Positions 26,174 to 32,549 of a DNA stretch of 50,401 nt are shown piece by piece. Made by a program: the position numbers and the translations under genes. Origin of the DNA: Clostridia bacterium (GTDB lineage Bacteria; Bacillota; Clostridia; Christensenellales; Aristaeellaceae); assembly GCA_017550035.1 (NCBI GenBank), contig JAFYLS010000050.1:1-50401 (forward strand), read 5' to 3'. The notes under the pieces are model-generated. The model did not search any database. It saw only the letters and a program-made list of their open reading frames with translations, and had not been told where the DNA came from. Position 1 is the first letter of the stretch; each line of letters begins with the position of its first letter.

Positions 26174-27019
26174 ATGATCAGAATTGTGACGGACAACGGT
26201 TCGGATATTACGCTGGAACAGGCGCAGGCCCTGAATGTGGAACGGGTTGTGCTGGAAACGGCGTTTGAAGACGGCGTTTGTCCCATGGATACGGATGAAG
26301 ATTATATCCGCTTTTATGATAAACTGAAAGCCAGCGAAAAACTGCCTATTACCAGCCGTCCTGCGCCTCAGCAGTATCTGGATATTTATCTGGATGCCAA
26401 GGAAAAGGGAGACGGCGTGGTGGTGATTGCTCTGTCTTCCGGACTCAGCGGCACGTATGAATCTGCCTGTGTGGCCAAGGAAATGGCGGAGTATGACGAT
26501 ATTCGCGTGATTGACAGCCATCAGGCGGTGATGAGCCAGAGAATATTGGTGGAGCATGCGGTCAAACTGCGTAATGCCGGCCGTACGCTGGATGAAATTG
26601 TGTCCGGCGTGAAAGATGTGCGCCACCGTGTACGCGTGATCGGCATCATTGGTTCGTTGGTGTATCTCCGTAAGGGCGGACGCATTCCGCCTGCATTGGC
26701 GCTCCTGGGAGATGCGCTGGGTATCAAGCCGGTCATTACAGTGGAAAATAAGGTGATTCAGCCACTGGGCAAAGTGCGCGGCGTGAAAGCGGGTATTGCA
26801 CAAGCCTACAAAATGATGGATCAGGACGGTATTGATCCGGCATTTGCTCCATGTTTTGGCTATACATCCAACGCGGAAATGGGCGAACGCTTCATGCAGG
26901 ATACTATGGAGAAATACGGCCTTCGCAAAGCTGGTTTTTCCCGGGTCAGCGGTATCATCGGCACCCATCTGGGAACGGACAGCATCGGTGTGGCTTATGT
27001 TAAAAAGCACGAAGATTGA
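26174..27019 (+). CDS. DegV-family fatty-acid-binding protein (copy 2)
   Basis: 281 residues from ATG 26174, 5 bases after GGAGG; an in-frame ATG at 26147 has no site. DegV features: IVTDNGSDITLEQ, ITSRPAPQQY, LSSGLSGTYESA, and GIIGTHLGTDSIGVAY at the end. It is only moderately similar to copy 1, so each may prefer a different acyl chain, as FakB paralogues do (family knowledge). Divergent from the DHH pair. Confidence 0.9.
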   Translation: MIRIVTDNGSDITLEQAQALNVERVVLETAFEDGVCPMDTDEDYIRFYDKLKASEKLPITSRPAPQQYLDIYLDAKEKGDGVVVIALSSGLSGTYESACVAKEMAEYDDIRVIDSHQAVMSQRILVEHAVKLRNAGRTLDEIVSGVKDVRHRVRVIGIIGSLVYLRKGGRIPPALALLGDALGIKPVITVENKVIQPLGKVRGVKAGIAQAYKMMDQDGIDPAFAPCFGYTSNAEMGERFMQDTMEKYGLRKAGFSRVSGIIGTHLGTDSIGVAYVKKHED

Positions 27020-27030
27020 TGAAGACGAAA

Positions 27031-27064
27031 AAAACGCATCGGGAATTCTCCCCGGTGCGTTTTT
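27031..27064 (+). terminator. Intrinsic terminator
   Basis: ACGCATCGGG (27034-27043) pairs with CCCGGTGCGT (27051-27060, one G-T pair), with A before and T after. Confidence 0.85.
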
Positions 27065-27116
27065 ACATATTCAGTGCTTCATTATGTGCTTATTGATACA
27101 AATGTCTTCTATTATC

Positions 27117-27145
27117 TTGACATCTGTTTGATTATCTGAGAAAAT
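27117..27145 (+). promoter_or_regulatory. Weak candidate promoter of the dehydrogenase-deformylase unit
   Basis: Perfect -35 TTGACA (27117-27122), 17 bases, then a poor -10 GAAAAT preceded by TGA. It would give a leader of about 30 bases. Confidence 0.35.
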
Positions 27146-27180
27146 GAATGTACGGATTCAATTGAATAAGGAGAAGACTC

Positions 27181-28332
27181 GTGGAAGGAACAATGAAACG
27201 CTTGATGCTGATGGGCAAGGGCGGTCCATGGGAAATGCAGGAGATTCCTATTCCCAAACCTGGATACGGAGAGTTTTTGGTCAAGGTGCTGGCTACTTCG
27301 GTTTGCAACCAGACGGATTTGAACGCCGTGCGCTGCAAGCATCCGCCGCACGAAATGCAGAGCCACAGCATGCTGCCGCACCACCTGCGCATATGGGATA
27401 AGCGTCTGGATGGGGATGAGCTGGCGCCTTATTATAATAAGGGGCCTATCACTCTGGAGCCTTATCCTACCACCATGGGACATGAGGGCATGGGCGTGAT
27501 CGTTGAAATGGGGCCCCGGGAATATGACGAGAGCCGTGCCCATGAATATCTGCAGGTAGGCGATCGCGTGGCGCTGTGCTGCGAAAGTACGCTGAGCCAA
27601 TATGTGGTGGCGAGTCCGGAGGAAGTGATCAAGGTACCCGATAATCTGACCAACGAAGAAGCCAGCCTGTTTGAACCCTGGACCGTGCTGTGGGCACCGT
27701 GCCAGACGGCGATCAAGTATGGCGATGTGGTGTGCATTCTGGGTCAGGGGGCGCTGGGCAGCTTTGCTACACAGTGGGCGCGCATCAACGGTGCCAAAAC
27801 CATTATTACATCCGAGCCGATTGCATATAAACGGGAACTGAGCAAAAAGTTTGGTGCAGACATTGTGCTGGATCCCACTACGCAGGATATTACCGCGGAG
27901 ATTGACCGGATCACAAACGGCGTGGGCTGCGATGTGGTGTTTGAATGCGCAGGGGAGCCGGAGACGATTAAGCTTCTGCCGTACATCACCCGGTATGACG
28001 GTACCATTGTGCAGATTGGCGCTTGCTGCGATCCGGTTTATGTGGACTGGGGTTATATCCACTTCAAGGGATTGCTGGTGCATTCCAGCACTTCGGGCTA
28101 TGCGGCGCTGCAGCATGCACGGCTGGATAATCCTTACTATAAATGTATGGCAGATGCTGCGCGGGAAAAAGCGGCCGGACGCTTTAATATTCAGGATATG
28201 ATCACGCATCATCCCAAATTTACTGTGGAGGGAATTACCGAAATCTTCCGCGAGATTGAGGAAGAAGGCACTGTGCTGAAGGCCGTTTTCAATCCATGGG
28301 ACGGTGAAGCGGATAAGGTGAAAGAGGGTTAA
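27181..28332 (+). CDS. Zinc-dependent medium-chain alcohol/polyol dehydrogenase
   Basis: 383 residues of the MDR superfamily. Likely catalytic zinc ligands are C42 (TSVCNQTD) and H101-E102 (MGHEGMG). The Rossmann loop is ILGQGALGSFATQWA. A histidine-rich insert (about 54-95) replaces the usual structural-zinc cysteine lobe. Start: GTG 27181, 7 bases after AAGGAG; ATG 27193 is an alternative with a weaker site. Such enzymes oxidise sugar alcohols or secondary alcohols with NAD(P). The peptide deformylase gene begins 1 base after the stop, so the two share a transcript. Confidence 0.87.
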   Translation: MEGTMKRLMLMGKGGPWEMQEIPIPKPGYGEFLVKVLATSVCNQTDLNAVRCKHPPHEMQSHSMLPHHLRIWDKRLDGDELAPYYNKGPITLEPYPTTMGHEGMGVIVEMGPREYDESRAHEYLQVGDRVALCCESTLSQYVVASPEEVIKVPDNLTNEEASLFEPWTVLWAPCQTAIKYGDVVCILGQGALGSFATQWARINGAKTIITSEPIAYKRELSKKFGADIVLDPTTQDITAEIDRITNGVGCDVVFECAGEPETIKLLPYITRYDGTIVQIGACCDPVYVDWGYIHFKGLLVHSSTSGYAALQHARLDNPYYKCMADAAREKAAGRFNIQDMITHHPKFTVEGITEIFREIEEEGTVLKAVFNPWDGEADKVKEG

Positions 28333-28333
28333 T

Positions 28334-28744
28334 ATGATAAGAGAAATCGTTCATGACCCCGTTTTTCTGGCTATTCCATCTGTTCAGGCGGATGAAAAGG
28401 ATCTGCCTATAGCACAGGATCTGCTGGATACGCTAAACTATCACCGCGCAGGATGTGTGGGCATGGCAGCCAATATGATCGGTGTAAGCAAAAGGATCAT
28501 TGTTTTTGATGATTATGGTACCGGTATGGTGATGCTGAATCCTGTCATTACGGAAAAAACAGGCCCCTATGAAACGGAAGAAGGCTGTTTGTCCTTGTCC
28601 GGCGTGCGTAAAACACTGCGTTATGAGAAGATCAAAGTCTCTTATCAGAATTTGAAACTGCAGAAGAAAACTAGAACCTTTCATGGGTGGACCGCGCAGA
28701 TCATCCAGCACGAAGTGGATCACTGCGATGGAATTCTGATCTGA
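28334..28744 (+). CDS. def: Peptide deformylase (short form, altered motif 1)
   Basis: 136 residues. It removes the formyl group from N-terminal methionine of new proteins. Metal motifs are present: EGCLS (83-87, Cys85) and HEVDH (126-130). Motif 1, normally GxGxAAxQ, reads GCVGMAANMIG, with asparagine (N47) where glutamine holds the substrate carbonyl. It is shorter than usual (about 150-170). It could be a working variant or a second deformylase; no fmt gene is nearby. Coupled to the upstream dehydrogenase gene. Confidence 0.85.
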   Translation: MIREIVHDPVFLAIPSVQADEKDLPIAQDLLDTLNYHRAGCVGMAANMIGVSKRIIVFDDYGTGMVMLNPVITEKTGPYETEEGCLSLSGVRKTLRYEKIKVSYQNLKLQKKTRTFHGWTAQIIQHEVDHCDGILI

Positions 28745-28758
28745 TAAAAAATGGAAAT

Positions 28759-28794
28759 AAAAAACCGTCCCATTCTATCGGAATGGGGCGGTTT
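28759..28794. terminator. Bidirectional intrinsic terminator
   Basis: AAACCGTCCCATTC (28762-28775) pairs with GAATGGGGCGGTTT (28781-28794, one G-T pair). A long A-run on the left makes it strongest for the minus strand (2-hydroxyacid dehydrogenase gene); the T-tract for the plus strand is short. Confidence 0.85.
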
Positions 28795-28837
28795 GTGCTA
28801 TAATCATGGGGATAACAGCTTGAAACCGTTTCCGGCA

Positions 28838-29854
28838 TTATGCCATCTTGGCCAGCTGCTCCTGGGTAACTTCCGTAGTCAGCGGTTCGCCGGCGATAAA
28901 GCGTGCAACTTCGTCCGCGCAATGCTGACCGATGCGCAGAAGACCGTTGTGAGTCAGACCTGCCAGATGGGGGGTCATGATCACGTTGGGCAGTTCGCGC
29001 AGAGGATTGTCTGCTTTCGGAGGTTCGGGATCAAATACATCCAGACAGGCATACTTCAGATTGCCGGCTTTCATATGTTCGTACAGTGCTTTTTCGTCAA
29101 TCAGCGTACCGCGGGCGGTATTCACAATGGATGCATCCTTCTTCATCAGCTTGAGGGTTTCGGCGTTGAACATATGGTTGGTTTCGGGAATGGACGGGGC
29201 GTGGATGGATACGACATCGCTCTTTTCCAGCAATTCTTCCAGGGAAACCTTTTTGGCATTATACTTTTCTTTGGCATCTTCTTCGGATACGAAGGGATCG
29301 TACAAAAGAAGATCCACATCAAACATGTTCATCAGGTGCAGGTAATGGGAGCCGGCCATGCCGGCACCGATGCAGCCTACCGTGATTTCGAACAGTTCGC
29401 GGATATCATCGTATTCCTTGAGCGGAGCTTCGCCGGTCCAGCCGCCTGCGGCAATACCGCGGGATACATTGAAGAAATTCTTTACGGAAGCAATGGTCAG
29501 ACCAAGCGCCGTTTCGGCAACGCCTTTGCCCAGAACCTTGGCGGAGCTGGTAACTTTTACACCCTGGGCGTACATTTCATCTGTCACGAAGGATTTTACG
29601 CTGCCGGCAGCGTGGGCTACATATTTCAGGCGAGGGAGCTTTGCCATCACATCGGCGGAAAAAACGGGAGCGCCCCAGGAGGTAATGACGATATCTGCGT
29701 CGTGCGCCAGTTCTACCAGCTGATCCGCAGTCAGTTCATCCACGGGATTCAGCGTCACATTGCCAAGTTTACGAAGCTGATTGATGGCTTTTTCGGTAAA
29801 CAGGGTTTTCTGCAGGTTCGCGCCCAATACGAGAGCGATATTCCACTGAGACAT
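28838..29854 (-). CDS. D-isomer-specific 2-hydroxyacid dehydrogenase
   Basis: 338 residues. The NAD-binding domain (about 110-290) has VGCIGAGMAG, a GxGxxG loop, then the catalytic trio of the family: arginine in IVNTARG, glutamate in FDPEPP and histidine in TPHLAG. It resembles phosphoglycerate dehydrogenase and glyoxylate/hydroxypyruvate reductases but lacks a regulatory ACT domain. AAGGAGG stands 7 bases before the ATG. It is divergent from the enolase-superfamily gene, so the two may act in one sugar-acid pathway (inference). Confidence 0.9.
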   Translation of the reverse strand: MSQWNIALVLGANLQKTLFTEKAINQLRKLGNVTLNPVDELTADQLVELAHDADIVITSWGAPVFSADVMAKLPRLKYVAHAAGSVKSFVTDEMYAQGVKVTSSAKVLGKGVAETALGLTIASVKNFFNVSRGIAAGGWTGEAPLKEYDDIRELFEITVGCIGAGMAGSHYLHLMNMFDVDLLLYDPFVSEEDAKEKYNAKKVSLEELLEKSDVVSIHAPSIPETNHMFNAETLKLMKKDASIVNTARGTLIDEKALYEHMKAGNLKYACLDVFDPEPPKADNPLRELPNVIMTPHLAGLTHNGLLRIGQHCADEVARFIAGEPLTTEVTQEQLAKMA

Positions 29855-29980
29855 AGGGAAAACCTCCTTGTATATATACGCATTTTTTGTGATTCTATTA
29901 TACGCTATATTTTCGAAAATGGCGAATCATTTTTTGCAATATTTCATTCTTTTTTCAAAAAAAGAAAGGAAGATGGACAA

Positions 29981-31282
29981 ATGCTCAGAATTGATCGGGC
30001 GCATTGCGGCTATGAAGCAGAAGTACTGAATGCTCCCTTTGGCTTCAAGGGGAAATATATCAATTCGTTGTGGCAAAGCGCAGTGCTGCTGGAAGATATG
30101 GACGGGCATACCGGCTGTGCGCCTGGGGTGCAGAGTGTGGTGTGGTCGGATGCTGCAGTGTTTGAACAACTGGGCGATCTGGGTGGAAATGACGCTATGT
30201 TTCAAATCACACGCCGTGCCTGTGAAATGGTGCAGGGGCAGTGTTTTGAAACGCCCATTCATATGATCCGCAGTCTGGAGGAAGAACTGTATGTTTATGC
30301 ACGAAGGGTAACCAGGCTTGAGGATGTGCGTCCTACTTTTGTACTCAATGCGCTGGTGCCGCTGGATCTGGCAGCATGGCAGCTTTATGCCCGTCAAAAT
30401 GCTGTGCATACCTTTGATGACATGGTACCGGATGTGTTCCGCGCGGCGCTGCCTGCCCGTCATGATAAACTGGCGCGTATTCCGCTGATTTCCTACAATG
30501 TGGGTTTGGACAGTGTGCGGGAACTGGCAGATAGCGGAGATTTTCTGCTGAAGATCAAACTGGGCAATGATCCCGAAGGTGATGGTGACCGGGAAAAGAT
30601 GCTGCAGTGGGATATGCGTCGTGTGACCCAGCTGCATGAAGCACTGCGGGAAAGACGTACGCCTTATACAGAAAACGGAAAACTGGCCTATTATTTTGAC
30701 GCCAATGGACGTTATGACAGCAGGGATCGTTTGATGCGGTTATTGGACCATATGGACCACATAGGCGCGCTGACGCAGACCGTGCTGCTGGAGGAACCTT
30801 TCCCGGAAAACAGCGGGATTGATGTGCACGGCATGGGCGTGCGTGTGGCGGGGGATGAAAGCGCCCACGGCGTCAGGGATGCGCAGGAGTTGATTGCTCT
30901 GGGCTATGGCGCCATGGCATTGAAGCCAATTGCTAAAACGCTGTCTGTCAGTCTGGAAGTGGCAAAGCTGGCCCATGAGAAAGGTATTCCCTGTTTCTGC
31001 GCCGATTTGACCGTGCCGCCCGTGCTGGTGGACTGGAATAAATGCGTGGCAGCCCGTCTGAATGCCATTCCCGGCCTTAAAGTGGGCGCGCTGGAAAGCA
31101 ACGGAGCGCAAAACTATCCGGATTGGGCACGGCTTCGCAGTTATCATCCCTTGGATGGAAAGGAATGGATTGACGCCCGGCAGGGGCTGTTCCGCCTGGA
31201 TGATGAATTCTATGCTTCGTCCGGCGGTGTGCTGATGGATAGCCTGCACTATATGAAGATTGCCGGGGAGGAGAAAAAATGA
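29981..31282 (+). CDS. Enolase-superfamily (mandelate racemase-like) enzyme
   Basis: 433 residues from ATG 29981, 8 bases after AAAGGAAG; the frame is open far upstream, but that part opposes the dehydrogenase gene and is not coding. Barrel residues expected of the superfamily are seen: K191 and K193 (LLKIKLG), D240 (YYFDANG), E271 or E272 (LLEEPF), D292-E293 (AGDES) and K315 (ALKPIAKT). Members remove a proton alpha to a carboxylate, giving dehydratases, racemases or epimerases. A sugar-acid dehydratase is plausible. The stop overlaps the NUDIX start by 4 bases. Confidence 0.8.
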   Translation: MLRIDRAHCGYEAEVLNAPFGFKGKYINSLWQSAVLLEDMDGHTGCAPGVQSVVWSDAAVFEQLGDLGGNDAMFQITRRACEMVQGQCFETPIHMIRSLEEELYVYARRVTRLEDVRPTFVLNALVPLDLAAWQLYARQNAVHTFDDMVPDVFRAALPARHDKLARIPLISYNVGLDSVRELADSGDFLLKIKLGNDPEGDGDREKMLQWDMRRVTQLHEALRERRTPYTENGKLAYYFDANGRYDSRDRLMRLLDHMDHIGALTQTVLLEEPFPENSGIDVHGMGVRVAGDESAHGVRDAQELIALGYGAMALKPIAKTLSVSLEVAKLAHEKGIPCFCADLTVPPVLVDWNKCVAARLNAIPGLKVGALESNGAQNYPDWARLRSYHPLDGKEWIDARQGLFRLDDEFYASSGGVLMDSLHYMKIAGEEKK

Positions 31283-31791
31283 GGTTTATCTATTGTCCTC
31301 TATGCGGGGAAAAACTGTCTTACCGGCAGCTGGGAGACGAAGTGAATGTCCCGTGGTGCGATCGATGCAACCGCCCGTTCTTTGATATGTTCTCATCCTG
31401 CGTGATTGTACTGGTCGTGAACGGGGAAGGGAAGGTGGCGCTTCTAAAGGCTGCCGACCGTGTTCGTGCGTATCGTACATTGGTCAGCGGATATATTCAG
31501 CCGGGAGAGAGCGCGGAAGAATGCGCCCGCCGCGAGGTTCAGGAAGAAATTGGCGTGGTGCTTCATGAACTGCGTTTGATTCAAACGGTATGGTTTCCAA
31601 GAGGCGAGCAGCTGATGATTGCCTTTATCGGATATACGAAAGATCAAGAACTGCGTCTTTCCTGTGAAGTGGAAGAAGCGGCCTGGTATGAACCGGAGGA
31701 AGCCATTCATCTGGTGCATCCCAAGGGACCGGGCAATGCATCCAATCTGCTGGTGGAGACCTGGCTGAAAGAATGTCAGCAGAAATATTAA
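31279..31791 (+). CDS. NUDIX hydrolase with N-terminal zinc ribbon (NudC-like)
   Basis: 170 residues. A zinc ribbon with four cysteines (C6, C9, C27, C30) precedes the NUDIX domain. The box runs from G71 to V93, with G-x5-E and REVQEEIGV intact. TVWFPRGEQLMIAF resembles the conserved segment after the box in NADH pyrophosphatases, which cleave NAD(H) and remove NAD caps from RNA. It is shorter than E. coli NudC (257 residues). Coupled to the enolase-superfamily gene and followed by a strong terminator. Confidence 0.87.
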   Translation: MRFIYCPLCGEKLSYRQLGDEVNVPWCDRCNRPFFDMFSSCVIVLVVNGEGKVALLKAADRVRAYRTLVSGYIQPGESAEECARREVQEEIGVVLHELRLIQTVWFPRGEQLMIAFIGYTKDQELRLSCEVEEAAWYEPEEAIHLVHPKGPGNASNLLVETWLKECQQKY

Positions 31792-31822
31792 AGAACGGAG
31801 AGCGCATTGCTCTCCGTTCTTT
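31791..31822 (+). terminator. Intrinsic terminator
   Basis: AAGAACGGAGAGC (31791-31803) and its complement (31809-31821) around a GCATT loop, then T-rich sequence. It ends the enolase-NUDIX unit just before the convergent RNA array. Confidence 0.9.
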
Positions 31823-31826
31823 GGTT

Positions 31827-31902
31827 AAAAAAGAAAACCCCATCTTGACGCCATAACGGAAAGGACTACGAGGTCCTGACGGCTGCGACCAAAGATGGGA
31901 TC
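31827..31902 (-). ncRNA. Predicted small RNA, type B, copy 2
   Basis: Transcript predicted from near 31902, about 7 bases after its -10, to a U-rich end at 31827. The outer stem pairs CCCATCTT with AAGATGGG; a GCC/GGC helix lies inside after a 5x1 loop, then a 3x9 internal loop and an apical hairpin AGGAC/GTCCT. The outer stem followed by TTTTCTTTTTT is also the terminator. There is no start codon with a ribosome binding site. The same architecture with changed but paired bases occurs in copy 1. Family unknown to me. Confidence 0.7.
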
Positions 31903-31908
31903 AACATG

Positions 31909-31937
31909 AATATAGCATGGCAAAGCTGAACTGTCAA
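31909..31937 (-). promoter_or_regulatory. Promoter of small RNA B copy 2
   Basis: Minus strand TTGACA (31932-31937), 17 bases, TATATT (31909-31914) preceded by TGC. Identical to the promoter of B copy 1. Confidence 0.8.
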
Positions 31938-31954
31938 GAAAATGCAGAATCAAC

Positions 31955-32021
31955 AAAAAACAGAGCACTGCCGTTCAAGACTGCGTCTGGTGAAAACACC
32001 CGCAGCGGCAATGCTCTGACC
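31955..32021 (-). ncRNA. Predicted small RNA, type A, copy 2
   Basis: Transcript predicted from near 32021 to a run of six T (31955-31960 on the plus strand as A). One long hairpin: CAGAGCATTGCCG pairs with CGGCAGTGCTCTG (one G-U pair), a 7-base bulge TCTTGAA lies on the 3' side, then CTGCG/CGCAG and a terminal GGTG-TTTT-CACC. The hairpin plus T-run is an intrinsic terminator, so the RNA is about 65 nucleotides. In copy 1 the CTGCG/CGCAG stem is CTGGG/CCCAG, a compensatory change. Confidence 0.7.
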
Positions 32022-32027
32022 ATGATC

Positions 32028-32056
32028 AGCGTATCACAGAAGGGCAAGTATGTCAA
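32028..32056 (-). promoter_or_regulatory. Promoter of small RNA A copy 2
   Basis: Minus strand TTGACA (32051-32056), 17 bases, TACGCT (32028-32033) preceded by TGA. Confidence 0.75.
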
Positions 32057-32069
32057 ATGGGTTTTGAAC

Positions 32070-32141
32070 AAGAAAACCCCATCTTGGCGCCTCGGCACTC
32101 AGGGACACAATGCCCTTACGGCTGCCTCCAAAGATGGGATC
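32070..32141 (-). ncRNA. Predicted small RNA, type B, copy 1
   Basis: Transcript predicted from near 32141 to TTTTCTT ending at 32070. Same fold as copy 2: outer CCCATCTT/AAGATGGG extended by GG/CC (GG/TC in copy 2), GCC/GGC helix, 3x9 internal loop and apical AGGG/CCCT (AGGA/TCCT in copy 2). The conserved unpaired parts are around GCAGCCGT and the G between GGC and the outer stem. The T-tract is shorter than in copy 2. Confidence 0.68.
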
Positions 32142-32147
32142 AACACA

Positions 32148-32176
32148 AATATAGCATGGCAAAGCTGAACTGTCAA
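32148..32176 (-). promoter_or_regulatory. Promoter of small RNA B copy 1
   Basis: Minus strand TTGACA (32171-32176), 17 bases, TATATT (32148-32153) preceded by TGC. Confidence 0.8.
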
Positions 32177-32193
32177 GAAAATGCAGAATCAAC

Positions 32194-32258
32194 AAAAACA
32201 GAGCACTGCCGTTCAAGACTGGGACCCGTTAAGGCACCCCCAGCGGCGATGCTCCGTC
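32194..32258 (-). ncRNA. Predicted small RNA, type A, copy 1
   Basis: Transcript predicted from near 32258 to a run of five T at 32194-32198. Same hairpin as A copy 2: GGAGCATCGCCG pairs with CGGCAGTGCTCT with one mismatch, the bulge TCTTGAA is conserved, the inner stem is CTGGG/CCCAG, and the apical loop differs in sequence. It is the first RNA of the array, just downstream of the tRNA-Arg terminator. Confidence 0.68.
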
Positions 32259-32265
32259 AATACTA

Positions 32266-32294
32266 TATGTACCACGGAAAAACAAAGTTGTCAA
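32266..32294 (-). promoter_or_regulatory. Promoter of small RNA A copy 1
   Basis: Minus strand TTGACA (32289-32294), 17 bases, TACATA (32266-32271) preceded by TGG. TATAGT at 32262-32267 is a second possible -10, but at 21 bases. Confidence 0.7.
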
Positions 32295-32306
32295 AGGGAT
32301 TTCGGG

Positions 32307-32341
32307 TAAAAGAAAAACCTCGCTGCAAGCAGCGAGGTTTT
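32307..32341 (-). terminator. Intrinsic terminator of the tRNA-Arg gene
   Basis: On the minus strand AAAACCTCGCT pairs with AGCGAGGTTTT around a GCTTGC loop (32314-32341), followed by TTTTTCTTTT. It starts 2 bases after the tRNA 3' end. Confidence 0.9.
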
Positions 32342-32343
32342 CG

Positions 32344-32420
32344 TGGCGGACCCTGAGGGATTCGAACCCCCGACCTTTTGGTCCGTAGCCAAACGCTCTA
32401 TCCAGCTGAGCTAAGGGACC
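32344..32420 (-). tRNA. tRNA-Arg (anticodon ACG), CCA encoded
   Basis: 77-base cloverleaf. D arm GCTC/GAGC; anticodon arm TTTGG-CTACGGA-CCAAA with anticodon ACG (A34 expected to become inosine); T arm with loop TTCGAAT; 3' GCCA. The acceptor stem reads GGTCCCT against AGGGTCC, leaving a U3-U70 mismatch, while the other six pairs are sound. It has its own promoter and terminator and is the first gene of the minus-strand RNA cluster. Confidence 0.95.
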
Positions 32421-32453
32421 GTGTCGTAAGCTTATCGCCCGGCGACAAGAAGT

Positions 32454-32482
32454 ATAATACTATATCCACGTCCTTTTGTCAA
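32454..32482 (-). promoter_or_regulatory. Sigma-A promoter of tRNA-Arg
   Basis: Minus strand TTGACA (32477-32482), 17 bases, TATTAT (32454-32459). The short leader contains a TCGC/GCGA hairpin. Confidence 0.85.
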
Positions 32483-32549
32483 CACTTTTTTCTCAAAAAA
32501 ATCAAATATTTTTGCAAAAATTTTCTGCAGAGCGCATAGTTGGTTTTAT

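Larger units (their letters stand above)
31827..32294 (-). repeat. Tandem duplication (about 238-base period) carrying the small-RNA A-B unit
   Basis: Two direct copies. The promoter segment of the B RNA and the end of the A RNA (31909-31965 and 32148-32203) are almost identical between copies, while RNA apical parts differ but keep base pairing. No transposase or terminal repeats are seen. Confidence 0.85.

Noticed and set aside
29880-29930. Promoter of the 2-hydroxyacid dehydrogenase gene
   Set aside because: TATAAT is present on the minus strand at 29897-29902 but without a -35 at a good distance and without TGn, so it is not listed as a feature.
28751-29980. Long upstream extension of the enolase-superfamily reading frame
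   Set aside because: It lies opposite the well-supported 2-hydroxyacid dehydrogenase gene, lacks a ribosome binding site and shows no domain; the real start is ATG 29981.
31827-32294. CRISPR array or insertion-sequence remnant as explanation of the tandem repeats
   Set aside because: There are only two units of about 238 bases, with no short repeat-spacer pattern, no terminal inverted repeats and no transposase. The promoter and terminator content explains them better.
31917-32356. Short open frames through the repeat region
   Set aside because: They have no ribosome binding sites, break the promoter and hairpin layout, and their sequence follows the RNA repeat instead of codon structure.
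32500-32530. AT-only inverted repeat as terminator of yfcE
   Set aside because: The stem is A/T only and weak and the run of T is diffuse; not a convincing terminator.
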